A DNA stretch of 27,603 nt from an uncultured Oscillospiraceae bacterium. GTDB taxonomy: Bacteria > Bacillota > Clostridia > Oscillospirales > Ruminococcaceae. The stretch lies in contig CAJTVI010000031.1 in NCBI GenBank assembly GCA_910579545.1, forward strand, positions 1-27,603, read 5' to 3'. The notes beneath the pieces were generated by a model. It saw only the letters and a program-made list of their open reading frames with translations, was not told the DNA's origin and searched no databases. Shown piece after piece: positions 16,592-25,179 of the stretch (the stretch's first letter is position 1; each line of letters starts with the position of its first letter). Made by a program: the position numbers and the translations under genes.

Positions 16592-18355
16592 ATGAGCAAC
16601 GACAAAATTGCCGAGGTGGGCATCAACATCCAGGAAAAGGCCACCGTGATCTGGAATATCGCCAATGCCCTCTTTGGCTATTTCAAGCCCCACGAGTATG
16701 GGCTTGTTATTCTGCCAATGACCGTGGTAAAGCGACTGCATGACTGTCTGCTGCCCACCCATGCCGCTGTTCAGGAGCAGTATGCCAAGGTGAAAAACCT
16801 TGCCGTGATTGATGGTTTCCTTACCCGTGCCTCCGGCTACCAGTTCTACAACACAAGTAAATTCACCTTTGATTTGCTTCTCTCCGACCCGGACAACATC
16901 GAGGCCAACTTCCGGGACTATCTGGCGGGCTTTTCCTCCAACGTACAGGATGTCCTTGCCAAATTTGACTTTGACAGCATCATCAAGCGTATGGTTGAGT
17001 GCAATTCCCTGTATCTGGTCATCAAGGAGTTTGCAAGCCCGAAAGGCTATCTCGGCCCGGACAAGATCGGCGCCGTAGACTGCGGCTACATCTTCGAGGA
17101 CCTGGTCAAGCGTTTCTCCGAATCCTATGATGAAGAGGCCGGAGCCCACTTTACCAGCCGTGATGTCATCTATCTGATGACCGATATTCTCCTGTCCGAT
17201 GCCGATCTGAGCCAAGCTGGCAACGTCACCGTTTACGATATGGCAATGGGCACCTCGCAGATGCTCTCCTGCATGGAAGAGCGCATCCATGCGCTCAACG
17301 CAGATGTTGAGGTAACCTGCTTTGGTCAGGAATTTAACCCTGCCACCTTTGCCATTGCCAAGGCCGACATGATGATCCGGGGCGGCGACCCGAACAATAT
17401 GCGCTTTGGCGACACCCTCTCTGACGACCAGTTCAAGGGCTTTACCTTCCAGTACTGTATCTCCAACCCGCCTTTTGGCATCGACTGGAAGCGGGAACAG
17501 AAAGCGGTGGAGGCCGAAGCTGCGCTGGGTGAGCGGGGTCGTTTTGCCCCCGGCTTGCCCAAAATCAGCGATGGGCAACAGCTTTTCCTGCTGAACGGTC
17601 TGTCCAAGCTGGCCCCAAATGGCAAAATGGCCATCATCCAGAACGGCTCCCCGCTGTTCTCCGGGGATGCCGGCAGCGGCCCATCCAATATCCGGCAATA
17701 TATTTTAGAGAATGACTGGCTGGACGCGATCATCCAGCTTTCCACCGATCAGTTTATGAACACAGGCATCAGCACCTATATCTGGGTTCTGTCCAAGGAC
17801 AAGCCGGACTACCGAACCGGGAAGGTACAGCTCATTGATGCCTCCCACTGCTGTGAACCCCGGCGGAAAAACATCGGCACCAAGCGCAACGACATCACTG
17901 ATTTGTGCCGGGGGCTGATCGTGCGGGCCTACGGCGAGTACCGGGACGGCGCTGTGTACGGCGATAAGGGCAGCGTGTACTGCGAGAGCAAGGTATTCGG
18001 CTCGGAGGAGTTTGGCTACAACAAAATCGTGGTGGAGCGGCCCCTGCGGGATGAGCAGGGGGAGATTGTGCTGAAAAAGGGCAAGCCGGTGGCCGACCCC
18101 GCCCTGCGGGATACAGAAAATGTGCCGCTGGTACAGGACATCGACTGCTATTTCCGGCGGGAGGTGCTGCCCTATGCGCCCGATGCCTGGATCGATAAAA
18201 AGAAAACCAAGGTGGGTTATGAGATTCCCATGACCCGGTATTTCTACGAGTACCAGCCCCCGGAACCGGTGGAGGATATTGTAAAGCGGATCACCGTACT
18301 GGAGGCGGATATTGCTGCCAGCCTGAAGGCGCTGTTTTATGAGGAGGGCAAGTGA
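16592..18355 (+). CDS. hsdM: Type I restriction-modification system, methyltransferase subunit
   Basis: 587-aa HsdM. An N-terminal helical HsdM_N region (residues about 10-150) precedes the N6-adenine methyltransferase domain. The SAM-binding motif I is VYDMAMGTSQM (216-224), a departure from the usual D-P-x-x-G; catalytic motif IV is SNPPF (291-295); FGQEFNPATFAIAKADMMIRG and the GDTLSDDQF segment are also typical. With HsdS it methylates adenine in a bipartite target and, with HsdR, restricts unmodified DNA. The start at 16592 has AGGAGG ten bases upstream. First gene of the operon; its stop overlaps the hsdS start region. Confidence 0.95.
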   Translation: MSNDKIAEVGINIQEKATVIWNIANALFGYFKPHEYGLVILPMTVVKRLHDCLLPTHAAVQEQYAKVKNLAVIDGFLTRASGYQFYNTSKFTFDLLLSDPDNIEANFRDYLAGFSSNVQDVLAKFDFDSIIKRMVECNSLYLVIKEFASPKGYLGPDKIGAVDCGYIFEDLVKRFSESYDEEAGAHFTSRDVIYLMTDILLSDADLSQAGNVTVYDMAMGTSQMLSCMEERIHALNADVEVTCFGQEFNPATFAIAKADMMIRGGDPNNMRFGDTLSDDQFKGFTFQYCISNPPFGIDWKREQKAVEAEAALGERGRFAPGLPKISDGQQLFLLNGLSKLAPNGKMAIIQNGSPLFSGDAGSGPSNIRQYILENDWLDAIIQLSTDQFMNTGISTYIWVLSKDKPDYRTGKVQLIDASHCCEPRRKNIGTKRNDITDLCRGLIVRAYGEYRDGAVYGDKGSVYCESKVFGSEEFGYNKIVVERPLRDEQGEIVLKKGKPVADPALRDTENVPLVQDIDCYFRREVLPYAPDAWIDKKKTKVGYEIPMTRYFYEYQPPEPVEDIVKRITVLEADIAASLKALFYEEGK

Positions 18356-19602
18356 TGGCTCGGGAGATGAAAGACAGCGGGGTTGCGTGGATTGGGGAGA
18401 TACCGAAAAGTTGGGCTATCTCTCGAATCAAAAATGAGTTTCTTAATTTAGATAATCTGCGAGAACCGATCAGCGCAGAAAAGCGTGATAACAAGTTGGG
18501 TTTATATGACTATTACGGAGCATCTGGTGTCATTGACAAGATGGATCAATATAATGTCGATGACACAGTGCTACTAATTGGTGAAGATGGCGCTAACCTC
18601 CGAATGCGCAATCTGCCGCTTATTTATCGTGCTTCTGGGAAGTTTTGGGTTAATAATCATGCACATATCTTAAAGGTAAAGCCAGATAACAGCTATTCTT
18701 ATATGGCATATTTGTTAGAAACGGGGGACTATAGCGTTTATATTACAGGATCAGCACAACCAAAATTATCTCAATTTAACCTGATGAATTTCAAAATTGT
18801 TGTTCCCCCAGTCAGTGAACAGGAAATAATTGCGAAGTATCTTGATACACAATGCGCCGAAATTGACGCTGTTCTGGACAAAACCCGCACCTCCATCGAG
18901 GAGTACAAGAAGCTGAAACAGGCCATCATCACGCAGGCCGTCACCAAGGGCGTGCGAGGGGATAGGCCGATGAAAGAGAGCGGGATTGAGTGGATCAGCG
19001 AAATTCCTGCCGAGTGGAAAATCTATTGGGGAAAGCGGCTATTCTACGAAACCAATGAACGATCAGAGGCAGGCAATGAAGAGCTTCTTACGGTATCCCA
19101 TCTTACGGGTATTACTCCCAGAAGTCAGAAGAATGTAAACATGTTCATGTCTGAATCACTGGTCGGATATAAGGTCTGTCATGTCGGTGACATTGCGACA
19201 AATACCATGTGGATGTGGCAGGGAGCTATCGGGGTGTCAGCGTATCACGGAGTAATTAGTCCTTCATATAATACTTACCGCCAGCGTAGCGAAGCGTTTG
19301 ATTCTCAGTATCTGGATTATCTTCTGCGAATCCGTCCGCTTGTCGATATGTATAATGCCTGCTCTACAGGGATAACAGCATCTCGGCTCCGCCTTTATCC
19401 GGAGCAGTTTCTTTCTTTCAAATTCCCTGTTCCACCTATGGAAGAGCAGCGAGAAATTGTGTGCAACCTCGGAGATAAGGTTGGCGAGGTGAATACGCTC
19501 ATTCAGAAGAAAGAGCGGTTTTTGGCAGAGCTGGAAACCTACAAAAAATCGCTCATTTATGAATATGTGACAGGGAAAAAGGAGGTAGACCAATATGATT
19601 AA
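18355..19602 (+). CDS. hsdS: Type I restriction-modification system, specificity subunit
   Basis: 415-aa HsdS with two target-recognition domains. The first follows SGVAWIGEIPKSW and the second SGIEWISEIPAEW; conserved helical spacers follow each (around 165-200, and KERFLAELETYKKSLIYEYV at the C-terminus). The spacers set the distance between the two half-sites. ATG 18355 is preferred over GTG 18352 because AGGAGGG lies six bases before it; it overlaps the hsdM stop as TGATG. The recognition-domain DNA is noticeably AT-richer than hsdM, usual for horizontally swapped specificity genes. The last bases overlap the TIR gene and contain its ribosome site. The recognised sequence cannot be predicted by eye. 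Confidence 0.95.
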   Translation: MAREMKDSGVAWIGEIPKSWAISRIKNEFLNLDNLREPISAEKRDNKLGLYDYYGASGVIDKMDQYNVDDTVLLIGEDGANLRMRNLPLIYRASGKFWVNNHAHILKVKPDNSYSYMAYLLETGDYSVYITGSAQPKLSQFNLMNFKIVVPPVSEQEIIAKYLDTQCAEIDAVLDKTRTSIEEYKKLKQAIITQAVTKGVRGDRPMKESGIEWISEIPAEWKIYWGKRLFYETNERSEAGNEELLTVSHLTGITPRSQKNVNMFMSESLVGYKVCHVGDIATNTMWMWQGAIGVSAYHGVISPSYNTYRQRSEAFDSQYLDYLLRIRPLVDMYNACSTGITASRLRLYPEQFLSFKFPVPPMEEQREIVCNLGDKVGEVNTLIQKKERFLAELETYKKSLIYEYVTGKKEVDQYD

Positions 19603-20455
19603 CCTGCTGATGTCCAGCAATGAATCCGAGTGGGAAAACAGCCCATCGTTTTTCCCTAAAGGCCGCTGTCTATCAGAATATATTTTGCCTGAATATAAAG
19701 ATCGATATGCTTCTTTAGATTCTCAATCAATCGAATTTCTCAAAAGCATTCCATGCATATTTGCATATGAGAAATATTGTGAAAAAGATGCACGTATAGG
19801 AAAAATACTTGACATCTCGGTTCGCCAGAACGATGTAAAAATTGATTATGAGCTAACTGATGAAAGAATTGATTATGAAACTTTTTCCGGAATGTCACAG
19901 TTGCTTGATTTTGGCACATGGGAAATGACTCGGACACATTGGACAATTAAAAACGTTACTTTTGATGAGGTCAAGCCCTACTTTTCAACGAAGCGACAGT
20001 TCCCCAAAGTGTTTATTTCTTATAGCTGGACACCAATTCGAAATCAGGAGACCGTATTTGAATTGGTTTCTAAGCTGCGAAATGATGAAATTATTGTTAT
20101 ATATGATAAAGACGATTTACATCCTGGACAGAACATCAACTATTTCATGGAGCAGGCGTTGGCGAATGAGGATATTGATAACATAATTGTTGTATCCAAC
20201 AAGGATTATGCAGATAAGGCAAATAATCGACAGGGTGGTGTTGGGTATGAGGCTGGCATCATCATTTCTGAGATAAAGTCCGCCCCATTGCAACGAAGAG
20301 TAATACCTGTTGTGGTTGAGTTTGATAGAAATGGTAATCCGTATTTGCCTACAAATTTTCAAGAGTTACGCTATGTAGACTTAACCAGAGAAGACGGATA
20401 TGCTGAATTACTTTCGGCAATAAAAGGAGGTAGAAAAAATGAATCCGCTATATGA
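19595..20455 (+). CDS. TIR/SEFIR-domain protein embedded in the hsd operon
   Basis: 286-aa protein. The C-terminal half (137-286) is a TIR/SEFIR domain: first strand KVFISYSW (138-145), YDKDDLHPGQN (170-180), NIIVVSNKDYADKANNRQ, then GGVGYE with Glu219 where the catalytic glutamate of NAD-cleaving TIR domains is expected. The N-terminal 135 residues are a separate unrecognised domain (DARIGKILDI, then FGTWEMTRTHWTIKNVTF), probably a sensor or partner-binding module. In known antiphage systems TIR domains cleave NAD+ or make cyclic ADP-ribose-type signals, causing abortive infection. It overlaps the hsdS 3' end by 8 nt, ribosome site AAGGAGG inside hsdS. AT-rich relative to hsdM and hsdR. The NADase activity is inferred. 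Confidence 0.85.
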   Translation: MINLLMSSNESEWENSPSFFPKGRCLSEYILPEYKDRYASLDSQSIEFLKSIPCIFAYEKYCEKDARIGKILDISVRQNDVKIDYELTDERIDYETFSGMSQLLDFGTWEMTRTHWTIKNVTFDEVKPYFSTKRQFPKVFISYSWTPIRNQETVFELVSKLRNDEIIVIYDKDDLHPGQNINYFMEQALANEDIDNIIVVSNKDYADKANNRQGGVGYEAGIIISEIKSAPLQRRVIPVVVEFDRNGNPYLPTNFQELRYVDLTREDGYAELLSAIKGGRKNESAI

Positions 20456-20663
20456 AATGTTTAACCAACAATACATTCAGCAGCAAGTGCAGCAACAGCA
20501 TCACTTTCAGCAAGTGAAGCAGGTTCAAGATACCGCAAAAGCTCTAAAAGATTACTTGGACGGTATGGATAAAATTGAACCTCCTTACCAAGCTGCTGCC
20601 AATGCGGAATTTTGTGCGATTATATGGAATTACATTCAGAGACATCAAAACGGAATGTTCTAA
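20439..20663 (+). CDS. Small Gln-rich protein, unknown
   Basis: 74-aa protein. The first 30 residues are rich in glutamine (NQQYIQQQVQQQHHFQQVKQ), followed by a helical part (VQDTAKALKDYLDGMDKI) and an AEFCAIIWNYIQRHQ segment. No known domain, signal peptide or membrane segment. A strong ribosome site (AAAGGAGGT) lies six bases before the start, and the gene overlaps the TIR stop by 17 nt, so it is translated with it. It may be a helical partner or inhibitor of the TIR protein, but nothing in the sequence proves this. Confidence 0.75.
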   Translation: MNPLYEMFNQQYIQQQVQQQHHFQQVKQVQDTAKALKDYLDGMDKIEPPYQAAANAEFCAIIWNYIQRHQNGMF

Positions 20664-20680
20664 TAGTGAGGCGAGGACAG

Positions 20681-20776
20681 GATCATTTAGAAAAAGAGCA
20701 GTTCTTGACAGCATTGGAGAACTACAGAAAATCACTCATTTGTGAATATATGGCTGGGGAAAAGGAGTTGCTCCAA
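20681..20776 (+). pseudogene. Relic of an hsdS 3' end
   Basis: In the frame leading into the next gene, the translation contains FLTALENYRKSLICEYMAG, which matches the hsdS C-terminus FLAELETYKKSLIYEYVTG. The DNA is also similar, down to the GAAAAAGGAG ribosome site that serves the downstream start in both places. No other hsdS sequence precedes it, so it is only the tail of a former or duplicated hsdS. It is readable in frame with the membrane-protein gene, but a start at 20777 leaves it untranslated. Confidence 0.8.
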
Positions 20777-21460
20777 ATGTGCATTAAAGATATTATTTGT
20801 TTCCAATTACCAATTGGGTGGGATGAAATCGGGGTAATTGCCACCGTACTTGCAGTTATTGTAGCATTAGCCGCCAACAGAAAATCATCTAAGCAGCTAA
20901 AATCTGCGCTGGAGATGCAGGAACAGTCAAAAAATGTAGACTTGTTGGATAAACGTGTTGAACTGGCAGAAACAATCCAATCTGGAAAATCTGTGTCAGA
21001 GCTGACTTTGCGAGTTTTGTTTAATGATGAAATTTTCAAACATTATAAGGTTTGGCAAGATTATCATACGAAGAAGGTTTATGCTGAACATGATTTAGAT
21101 ATGTTCTATGCTGAGGTCAAAGAGCGTGATGGTGCAGGGGGGTATACGACCGAGACGAAAGAGCAACTCGAAAGATTTATAGCTGACATGAGTAGACCTG
21201 ACTGTCCACAACAGATATTCACTGACTATGAAGAATACTGCAATAAACATGTTATCTATTTGTCAAATGGAGAAGATGGAGAATCTATCCCATATAATCA
21301 TTCGGAAATTACCAATCGAATTTCTGACGCAGTCACCAACGCAAAAAAAGAGCGGGAGTTGACACTTCAACTTATGGAAAAGTTTATTTCGGATTCAATT
21401 CAGCCGGTTGATATGCGTCCTCAGAGAAAACTCCTACGAAGAAAGGAGAAAAGAGATTAA
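20777..21460 (+). CDS. Single-span membrane protein with cytosolic helical domain, unknown
   Basis: 227-aa protein. One membrane segment near residues 16-33 (WDEIGVIATVLAVIVALAA) is followed by NRKSSKQLK, so by the positive-inside rule the C-terminal 190 residues face the cytosol. They begin with a predicted coiled coil (SALEMQEQSKNVDLLDKRVELAETIQ) and are otherwise unrecognised; the end is very basic (PQRKLLRRKEKRD). The start at 20777 is preferred because AAAGGAG lies ten bases upstream, and the longer frame merely translates the hsdS relic. Likely part of the embedded cassette with the TIR gene; role unknown. Confidence 0.75.
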   Translation: MCIKDIICFQLPIGWDEIGVIATVLAVIVALAANRKSSKQLKSALEMQEQSKNVDLLDKRVELAETIQSGKSVSELTLRVLFNDEIFKHYKVWQDYHTKKVYAEHDLDMFYAEVKERDGAGGYTTETKEQLERFIADMSRPDCPQQIFTDYEEYCNKHVIYLSNGEDGESIPYNHSEITNRISDAVTNAKKERELTLQLMEKFISDSIQPVDMRPQRKLLRRKEKRD

Positions 21461-21463
21461 GAA

Positions 21464-22102
21464 ATGGGTTTTGAGAGTTTATCTCCTGACATGCAAAGTG
21501 CTATTGTATCAGGAATTATAGGACTTTCGGGTGCTGTGATTGGTTCGTTGGCGACACTGATTGCCATTTGGCTAACCCGAAAACTGCAAACATCCGGAAA
21601 AGTATCTTTGTTTGCGAAAATGGTATATTCAAAGAGCTCTGATGATAAAGCGTGCGGGTATTACCGGAGTCAAATGGGGTCTGGGTTATACTTGCGGATT
21701 CCGCTTTGGCTGGATATTGTGAACACCAGCGGAGTTTCTCGTATTGTCCGAAATGTGAATTTATATGCCTATTTAAGCAAGAAAGGAATTGCTTCATTTA
21801 CACAAATTCAAGGTATTGGCACTGGTGAAAAACATTTCTCATTAGGTGATAATGGCGCTTACACGTTTGTAATTCCTCCAAATAGCGCTTGCCGCTTTGA
21901 TGTGGAGTTTATACTGGAGGAAAGAGACCTGTCCCCTAATGAAAAAGAATTCGATGAAATCATTTTATCCTATTTTGATGAAAAGAATCGTATCCATGCC
22001 TTTCACCTTATAAACGTTGATTTCTGTTGGGTTGAAAAGAAAATACCAATGGAGAAGCAGTGGTTTACTTTAGACAAGGAGTGTCACTATGGAAGTCACT
22101 GA
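21464..22102 (+). CDS. Single-span membrane protein with beta-rich domain, unknown
   Basis: 212-aa protein. Residues 14-37 form a small-residue-rich membrane helix (SGIIGLSGAVIGSLATLIAI) with GxxxG-like spacing that favours helix packing. LTRK follows it, putting the remaining 175 residues in the cytosol. That part alternates short hydrophobic strands and polar turns (LYLRIPLWLDIVNTSG, AYTFVIPPNSACRFDVEF), suggesting a beta-sandwich; no family recognised. The start lies 4 nt after the previous stop; the nearest purine tract AAGGAG is rather far (15 nt), so translation may be coupled. The 3' end overlaps hsdR by 14 nt. Confidence 0.75.
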   Translation: MGFESLSPDMQSAIVSGIIGLSGAVIGSLATLIAIWLTRKLQTSGKVSLFAKMVYSKSSDDKACGYYRSQMGSGLYLRIPLWLDIVNTSGVSRIVRNVNLYAYLSKKGIASFTQIQGIGTGEKHFSLGDNGAYTFVIPPNSACRFDVEFILEERDLSPNEKEFDEIILSYFDEKNRIHAFHLINVDFCWVEKKIPMEKQWFTLDKECHYGSH

Positions 22103-25100
22103 AAAGCGCTTTGAATACGACATCGAAGCCGCCTTTCTCTCCCCCGCTGGCGGCTACACCAAAGGCGCGGATACATACGATCCCAACCTGGGCCTGTATG
22201 TCAGCACCCTGATCGGTTTTATCCAGGCCACCCAGCCCAAAGAATGGAGCCGGTTTGAAAAACAAAATCAGATTGATCCCGTGCGGAAATTCTGTATGGC
22301 ATTCAACGCCGCCTGCGAGATGGACGGGCTTCTCTCTGTTCTCCGCCACGGGTTCAGGCACCGGGGCATCGCCTTCCGTGTCTGCTGCTTCAAACCGGAG
22401 TCCTCGCTGAATCAGGCAGCCGCCGAGCGGTATGCGCAAAACCGGATCGACTGCTACCGCCAGTGGTACTACTCTGCCGACACAAAGAAATCCGTGGACA
22501 TGGTGCTGGCCCTCAACGGCATCCCGGTTTTTGCTTTTGAGCTAAAAAACCAGTACACCGGGCAGACGGCGGAAAACGCCAAGCGGCAATGGATGTATGA
22601 CCGCGATCCGCGGGAAATTTGCTTTCAGTTCAACAAGCGAATTCTTAGCTTTTTTTGTGTGGATCACACCGAGGTCTGGATGGCCACCAAACTGGCTGGA
22701 AAAGATACCCTCTTTCTGCCCTTCAACCAGGGCTCCAACGGAGCCGGACAGGACGGCGGCAAGGGCAACCCGCCTAACCCGGACGGCTACCCCACGGCCT
22801 ACCTTTGGGAGCAGGTCTTTCAGAAGGACAGCATGATGGACATCCTGCAAAAATTTCTCCATTTGCAGGTGAACGAAGAGAAAAAGCAGCTCCCGGACGG
22901 CACTGTGAAAACCGTCCGAAAGCAGGCGCTGATCTTTCCCCGGTACCATCAGCTGGACGTGGTGCGGAAGCTTATTGCCGATGTATATGCCCACGGAGCG
23001 GGTCGCAATTATCTGATCCAGCACAGTGCAGGCTCCGGCAAGTCCAACTCTATCGCCTGGACGGCCTACCGGCTGGCCTCGCTGCATGGCCAGGACGACC
23101 GGCCTGTGTTCAGCAGCGTGGTAGTAGTCACCGACCGCACCGTGCTGGACGCGCAGCTTCAGGAAACCATTTCCGGCTTTGACCATACATTTGGAGCGGT
23201 GGAGACCATCGGTGAGAACAAAACCTCCAAAAATCTGCGGGATGCACTAAACGCCGGCGTACGGATCATCGTTACCACGCTGCAAAAGTTCCCTGTGATT
23301 TTCCAGGAGGTGGACAAGGCCGCCGGGCGCTGCTTTGCCATCATTGTGGACGAGGCGCATTCTTCGCAAACCGGCAGCGCCGCCCTCAAGCTGAAAACCG
23401 CGCTGGCAGATACCGAGGAGGCCCTGCGGGAGTACGCCGAGCTGGAGGGCAAGGCCGAAGAAGAACTTGACCCGGACGACAAGCTGATGAACGAGATCAT
23501 CTCCCAGGGCCGCCACAAAAACCTATCCTTTTTCGCGTTCACCGCAACGCCCAAGGATAAAACGCTGGAGCTATTCGGCACAGAGCATGAGGACGGCAGC
23601 TTCCATCCGTTCCATATCTACAGTATGCGGCAGGCCATTGAAGAAAAGTTCATCTTGGATGTGCTCCAGAATTACATGACCTATGAAACCTGCTTCAAAA
23701 TTGCCAAAACAATGGAGGACAACCCCGACCTTCCTGCCAGCCGGGCGGCGAAGGTGATTCGCAGATATCAAGAGCTGCATCCGTATAATATCAGCCAGAA
23801 ATCCCAAATTATTGTGGAGACATTCCGGGAAACCACCCGGCATAAGATCGGCGGGCGCGGCAAAATGATGGTGGTCACCTCGTCCCGGCTGGCGGCGGTG
23901 CGGTACTTTCATGAGGTCAAGCGGTATATTGAAAGCCAGAAATATGACGATGTGGATGTCCTGATTGCCTTTTCCGGGGCTGTTCAGGATGGGGATGAGG
24001 AGTATACCGAGCCCAGGCTGAACCTCCGCCGGGACGGCAGCCACATTGCCGAGGCACAGACCAAAGCGGAATTCCACGAAAATTTCAACGTCCTGATTGT
24101 GGCGGAAAAGTATCAGACCGGCTTTGACGAACCGCTGCTCCACACTATGATCGTAGATAAGAAGCTGAAAAGCGTAAAGGCGGTGCAGACCCTTTCCCGG
24201 CTGAACCGCACCTGCCCCGGCAAGGAAGATACCTTTGTGCTGGATTTCGTGAACAGTCAGGAGGACATGCAAGCGGCGTTCCAGCCCTTTTATCAGGAGA
24301 CCATACTCCAACAGGAAGTGAACGTAGACCTGATTTATCAGACGCAGAAAGAACTGCGGGGTTTTGCTGTCTACTCCGATACGGATATTGAGGCGTTTGC
24401 AAAAGAATACTTTAAGCCGGGAAAACAGGATACAAAATCTATGGGGCGGATGGGAAGTATTTTGAAACCGCCGACGGATCGTTATAACCAAAAAACCATT
24501 GACGAGCGTTACCAGTTCCGGCGGCAGGTCCGCAGTCTGGTCAAATGGTACAGCTACATTTCCCAGGTTACCCGGATGTTTGATAAGGAACTGCATAAAG
24601 AATTTGTTTTCTGCTCCTACCTGCTGCATCTGCTCCCTGCAGAACCGGCCGATCCTGTTGACCTGGAAGGGAAGCTGCAGTTGGAATACTACAAACTGCA
24701 AAAGACCTTTGAGGGCGCGATTACACTTCAGAAAGAAAAGGGGGTCTATGAACCCGCCAAGCAAAAAAGCGCCGCGGGACATGACCCCAAAGAGCCACTG
24801 GATGAGATCATCGCGAAGATCAACGAGAAGTACAAGGGTGCCTTTACCGAGGGCGACCGAGTCCTGCTGAACGCACTTCACACCAGACTTATGGCAAACA
24901 AGCGGCTGGCCAGCATGGCCAAAACCTCCGATCCGCAGATCTTTGCTGAGAGTATTTTCCCCAAAGCGTTTGGGGATGCCGCTCAAGACAGCTACATAGA
25001 ATCCCAGGATACCTATACGGCGCTGTTTGAGAACCGAAACAAGTATAATGCCATTATGAGTGCCTTGGCAGAGGTAATCTATCGGGAAATGCGAGAGCAG

Positions 25101-25103
25101 TAA
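22089..25103 (+). CDS. hsdR: Type I restriction endonuclease subunit, helicase-nuclease
   Basis: 1004-aa HsdR, full length. N-terminal HSDR_N nuclease domain with the PD-(D/E)xK core D137...E151-L-K153 (SVDMVLALNGIPVFAFELKN). The superfamily-2 translocase follows, with Walker A HSAGSGKS near residue 315, the DEAH box IIVDEAH near 421, and motif III FFAFTATPKDKTLELFG. Conserved motifs VVTSSRLAA, VAEKYQTGFDEP and VQTLSRLNRTCPGK (motifs IV-VI) complete it. The C-terminal helical part binds the HsdM/HsdS core. It translocates DNA with ATP and cuts unmethylated DNA. The start is supported by AAGGAG six bases upstream. Separated from hsdS by the four-gene insert. Confidence 0.97.
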   Translation: MEVTEKRFEYDIEAAFLSPAGGYTKGADTYDPNLGLYVSTLIGFIQATQPKEWSRFEKQNQIDPVRKFCMAFNAACEMDGLLSVLRHGFRHRGIAFRVCCFKPESSLNQAAAERYAQNRIDCYRQWYYSADTKKSVDMVLALNGIPVFAFELKNQYTGQTAENAKRQWMYDRDPREICFQFNKRILSFFCVDHTEVWMATKLAGKDTLFLPFNQGSNGAGQDGGKGNPPNPDGYPTAYLWEQVFQKDSMMDILQKFLHLQVNEEKKQLPDGTVKTVRKQALIFPRYHQLDVVRKLIADVYAHGAGRNYLIQHSAGSGKSNSIAWTAYRLASLHGQDDRPVFSSVVVVTDRTVLDAQLQETISGFDHTFGAVETIGENKTSKNLRDALNAGVRIIVTTLQKFPVIFQEVDKAAGRCFAIIVDEAHSSQTGSAALKLKTALADTEEALREYAELEGKAEEELDPDDKLMNEIISQGRHKNLSFFAFTATPKDKTLELFGTEHEDGSFHPFHIYSMRQAIEEKFILDVLQNYMTYETCFKIAKTMEDNPDLPASRAAKVIRRYQELHPYNISQKSQIIVETFRETTRHKIGGRGKMMVVTSSRLAAVRYFHEVKRYIESQKYDDVDVLIAFSGAVQDGDEEYTEPRLNLRRDGSHIAEAQTKAEFHENFNVLIVAEKYQTGFDEPLLHTMIVDKKLKSVKAVQTLSRLNRTCPGKEDTFVLDFVNSQEDMQAAFQPFYQETILQQEVNVDLIYQTQKELRGFAVYSDTDIEAFAKEYFKPGKQDTKSMGRMGSILKPPTDRYNQKTIDERYQFRRQVRSLVKWYSYISQVTRMFDKELHKEFVFCSYLLHLLPAEPADPVDLEGKLQLEYYKLQKTFEGAITLQKEKGVYEPAKQKSAAGHDPKEPLDEIIAKINEKYKGAFTEGDRVLLNALHTRLMANKRLASMAKTSDPQIFAESIFPKAFGDAAQDSYIESQDTYTALFENRNKYNAIMSALAEVIYREMREQ

Positions 25104-25179
25104 TATTGCTAAGGAATAATTACTTGAGAAATCATGATGCCAGCATGTCTATTACGTTTTATTTTCTGCGAAAAATAGG

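Noticed and set aside
20612..20776. N-terminal extension of the first membrane protein
   Set aside because: The extension translates the hsdS relic and the 3' end of the 74-aa gene out of frame; the ribosome site and a normal membrane-protein start are at 20777.
23571..24986. Minus-strand open frame opposite hsdR
   Set aside because: hsdR is full-length with all motifs on the plus strand; this is a shadow.
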